From: Hyphomonas sp.
Lineage (GTDB): Bacteria; Pseudomonadota; Alphaproteobacteria; Caulobacterales; Hyphomonadaceae
NCBI GenBank assembly: GCA_013791775.1
Contig: VMTE01000036.1
Coordinates: forward strand, 288,151 to 352,150
DNA length: 64,000 bases
Direction: 5' to 3'
This document shows positions 63,942 through 64,000 of this stretch, piece after piece. The first letter of the stretch is position 1; every line of letters begins with the position of its first letter. The notes under the pieces were generated by a model. That model was not told where the DNA came from. It ran no database searches and saw only the letters and a list, made by a program, of their open reading frames with translations. Both the position numbers and the translations under genes were made by a program.

Positions 63942-64000
63942 ATGGTCATGGGTCGCCCTTCCTCTGCAATTCTCGATCATTTTTCGGTGCTGTCGGATCC
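63942..64000 (+). CDS. start of a possible ArsR-family regulator, cut by window edge
   Basis: The frame MVMGRPSSAILDHFSVLSDP runs off the right edge. The ending LSDP is where ArsR regulators continue with TR and helix one, so an ArsR or ArsR-methyltransferase fusion is plausible. GGAG lies seven bases upstream of the ATG. With only 19 residues the call is tentative. Confidence 0.42.
   Translation, partial: MVMGRPSSAILDHFSVLSD

Overview
The window is a high-GC (mid-60s percent by eye) alphaproteobacterial chromosome segment. Family content points to the Hyphomonadaceae, most likely Hyphomonas or a close relative. The clues are recA followed by alaS, small alphaproteobacterial families (TIGR02301-like, DUF2093-like), a CPA2 antiporter, many lipoproteins, a TonB-dependent receptor and acyl-CoA enzymes. 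The genus is an inference from gene content; no marker settles it.

Layout. 1-10.6 kb: a truncated multi-spanning membrane protein, a periplasmic M20 amidohydrolase, a lytic transglycosylase, dapA, smpB, a family-5-type uracil-DNA glycosylase, gamma-glutamyltransferase and a TIGR02301-like protein. 10.5-20 kb: a D-2-hydroxyacid dehydrogenase, CorA, a nitronate monooxygenase-like enzyme, two tandem Ala/Glu-rich envelope proteins, an SDR, an RNA methyltransferase/Nudix pair, a patatin, a repeat-flanked GIY-YIG protein, rsmD and tadA. 20-32 kb: crotonase, DUF2975/XRE pair, Kef-type antiporter, two unknown envelope proteins, LysR, TauE/SafE, acyl-CoA dehydrogenase, PepSY-like protein and ttcA. 32-46 kb: TonB receptor, a second GIY-YIG-like protein, a NIPSNAP/ABM pair divergent from an ArsR-type regulator, rnhB, a lower-GC lipoprotein followed by a candidate structured RNA, epoxide hydrolase, TerC, crotonase, VOC protein, quinone oxidoreductase and a YcaQ-type glycosylase. 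46-52 kb: DUF2093, recA, alaS, DUF3052 and a GH16-like lipoprotein. 52.07-54.37 kb: a 2.25-kb element inserted at tRNA-Pro(CGG). 54.4-64 kb: GST and trhO, a decayed stretch, a low-GC AAA ATPase, ispH, argS, a thioredoxin-fold protein, an isocitrate-lyase-family protein and the first codons of a possible ArsR regulator.

Most genes are core housekeeping: tRNA and rRNA modification (tadA, ttcA, rsmD, the RlmD/TrmA-like enzyme, trhO), aminoacylation (alaS, argS), DNA repair (recA, UDG, YcaQ, rnhB), isoprenoid and lysine synthesis (ispH, dapA). Several pairs overlap by 1-4 bases and are probably translationally coupled.

The accessory signals are more unusual. (1) The tRNA-Pro element has 49-bp direct repeats and no integrase, and carries an unknown gene plus an XRE-ImmA/IrrE metalloprotease. 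(2) A 40-bp repeat with a nested AATCGTATACGATT palindrome occurs three times. (3) Several larger palindromic or MITE-like repeats are present, two with perfect 25-26-bp inverted arms. (4) A conserved-looking gene is split by one in-frame TAA. (5) A promoter-structure-terminator unit at 38.17-38.35 kb could be a small RNA or leader. (6) Strong palindromic operator candidates lie at the ArsR, XRE and LysR genes.
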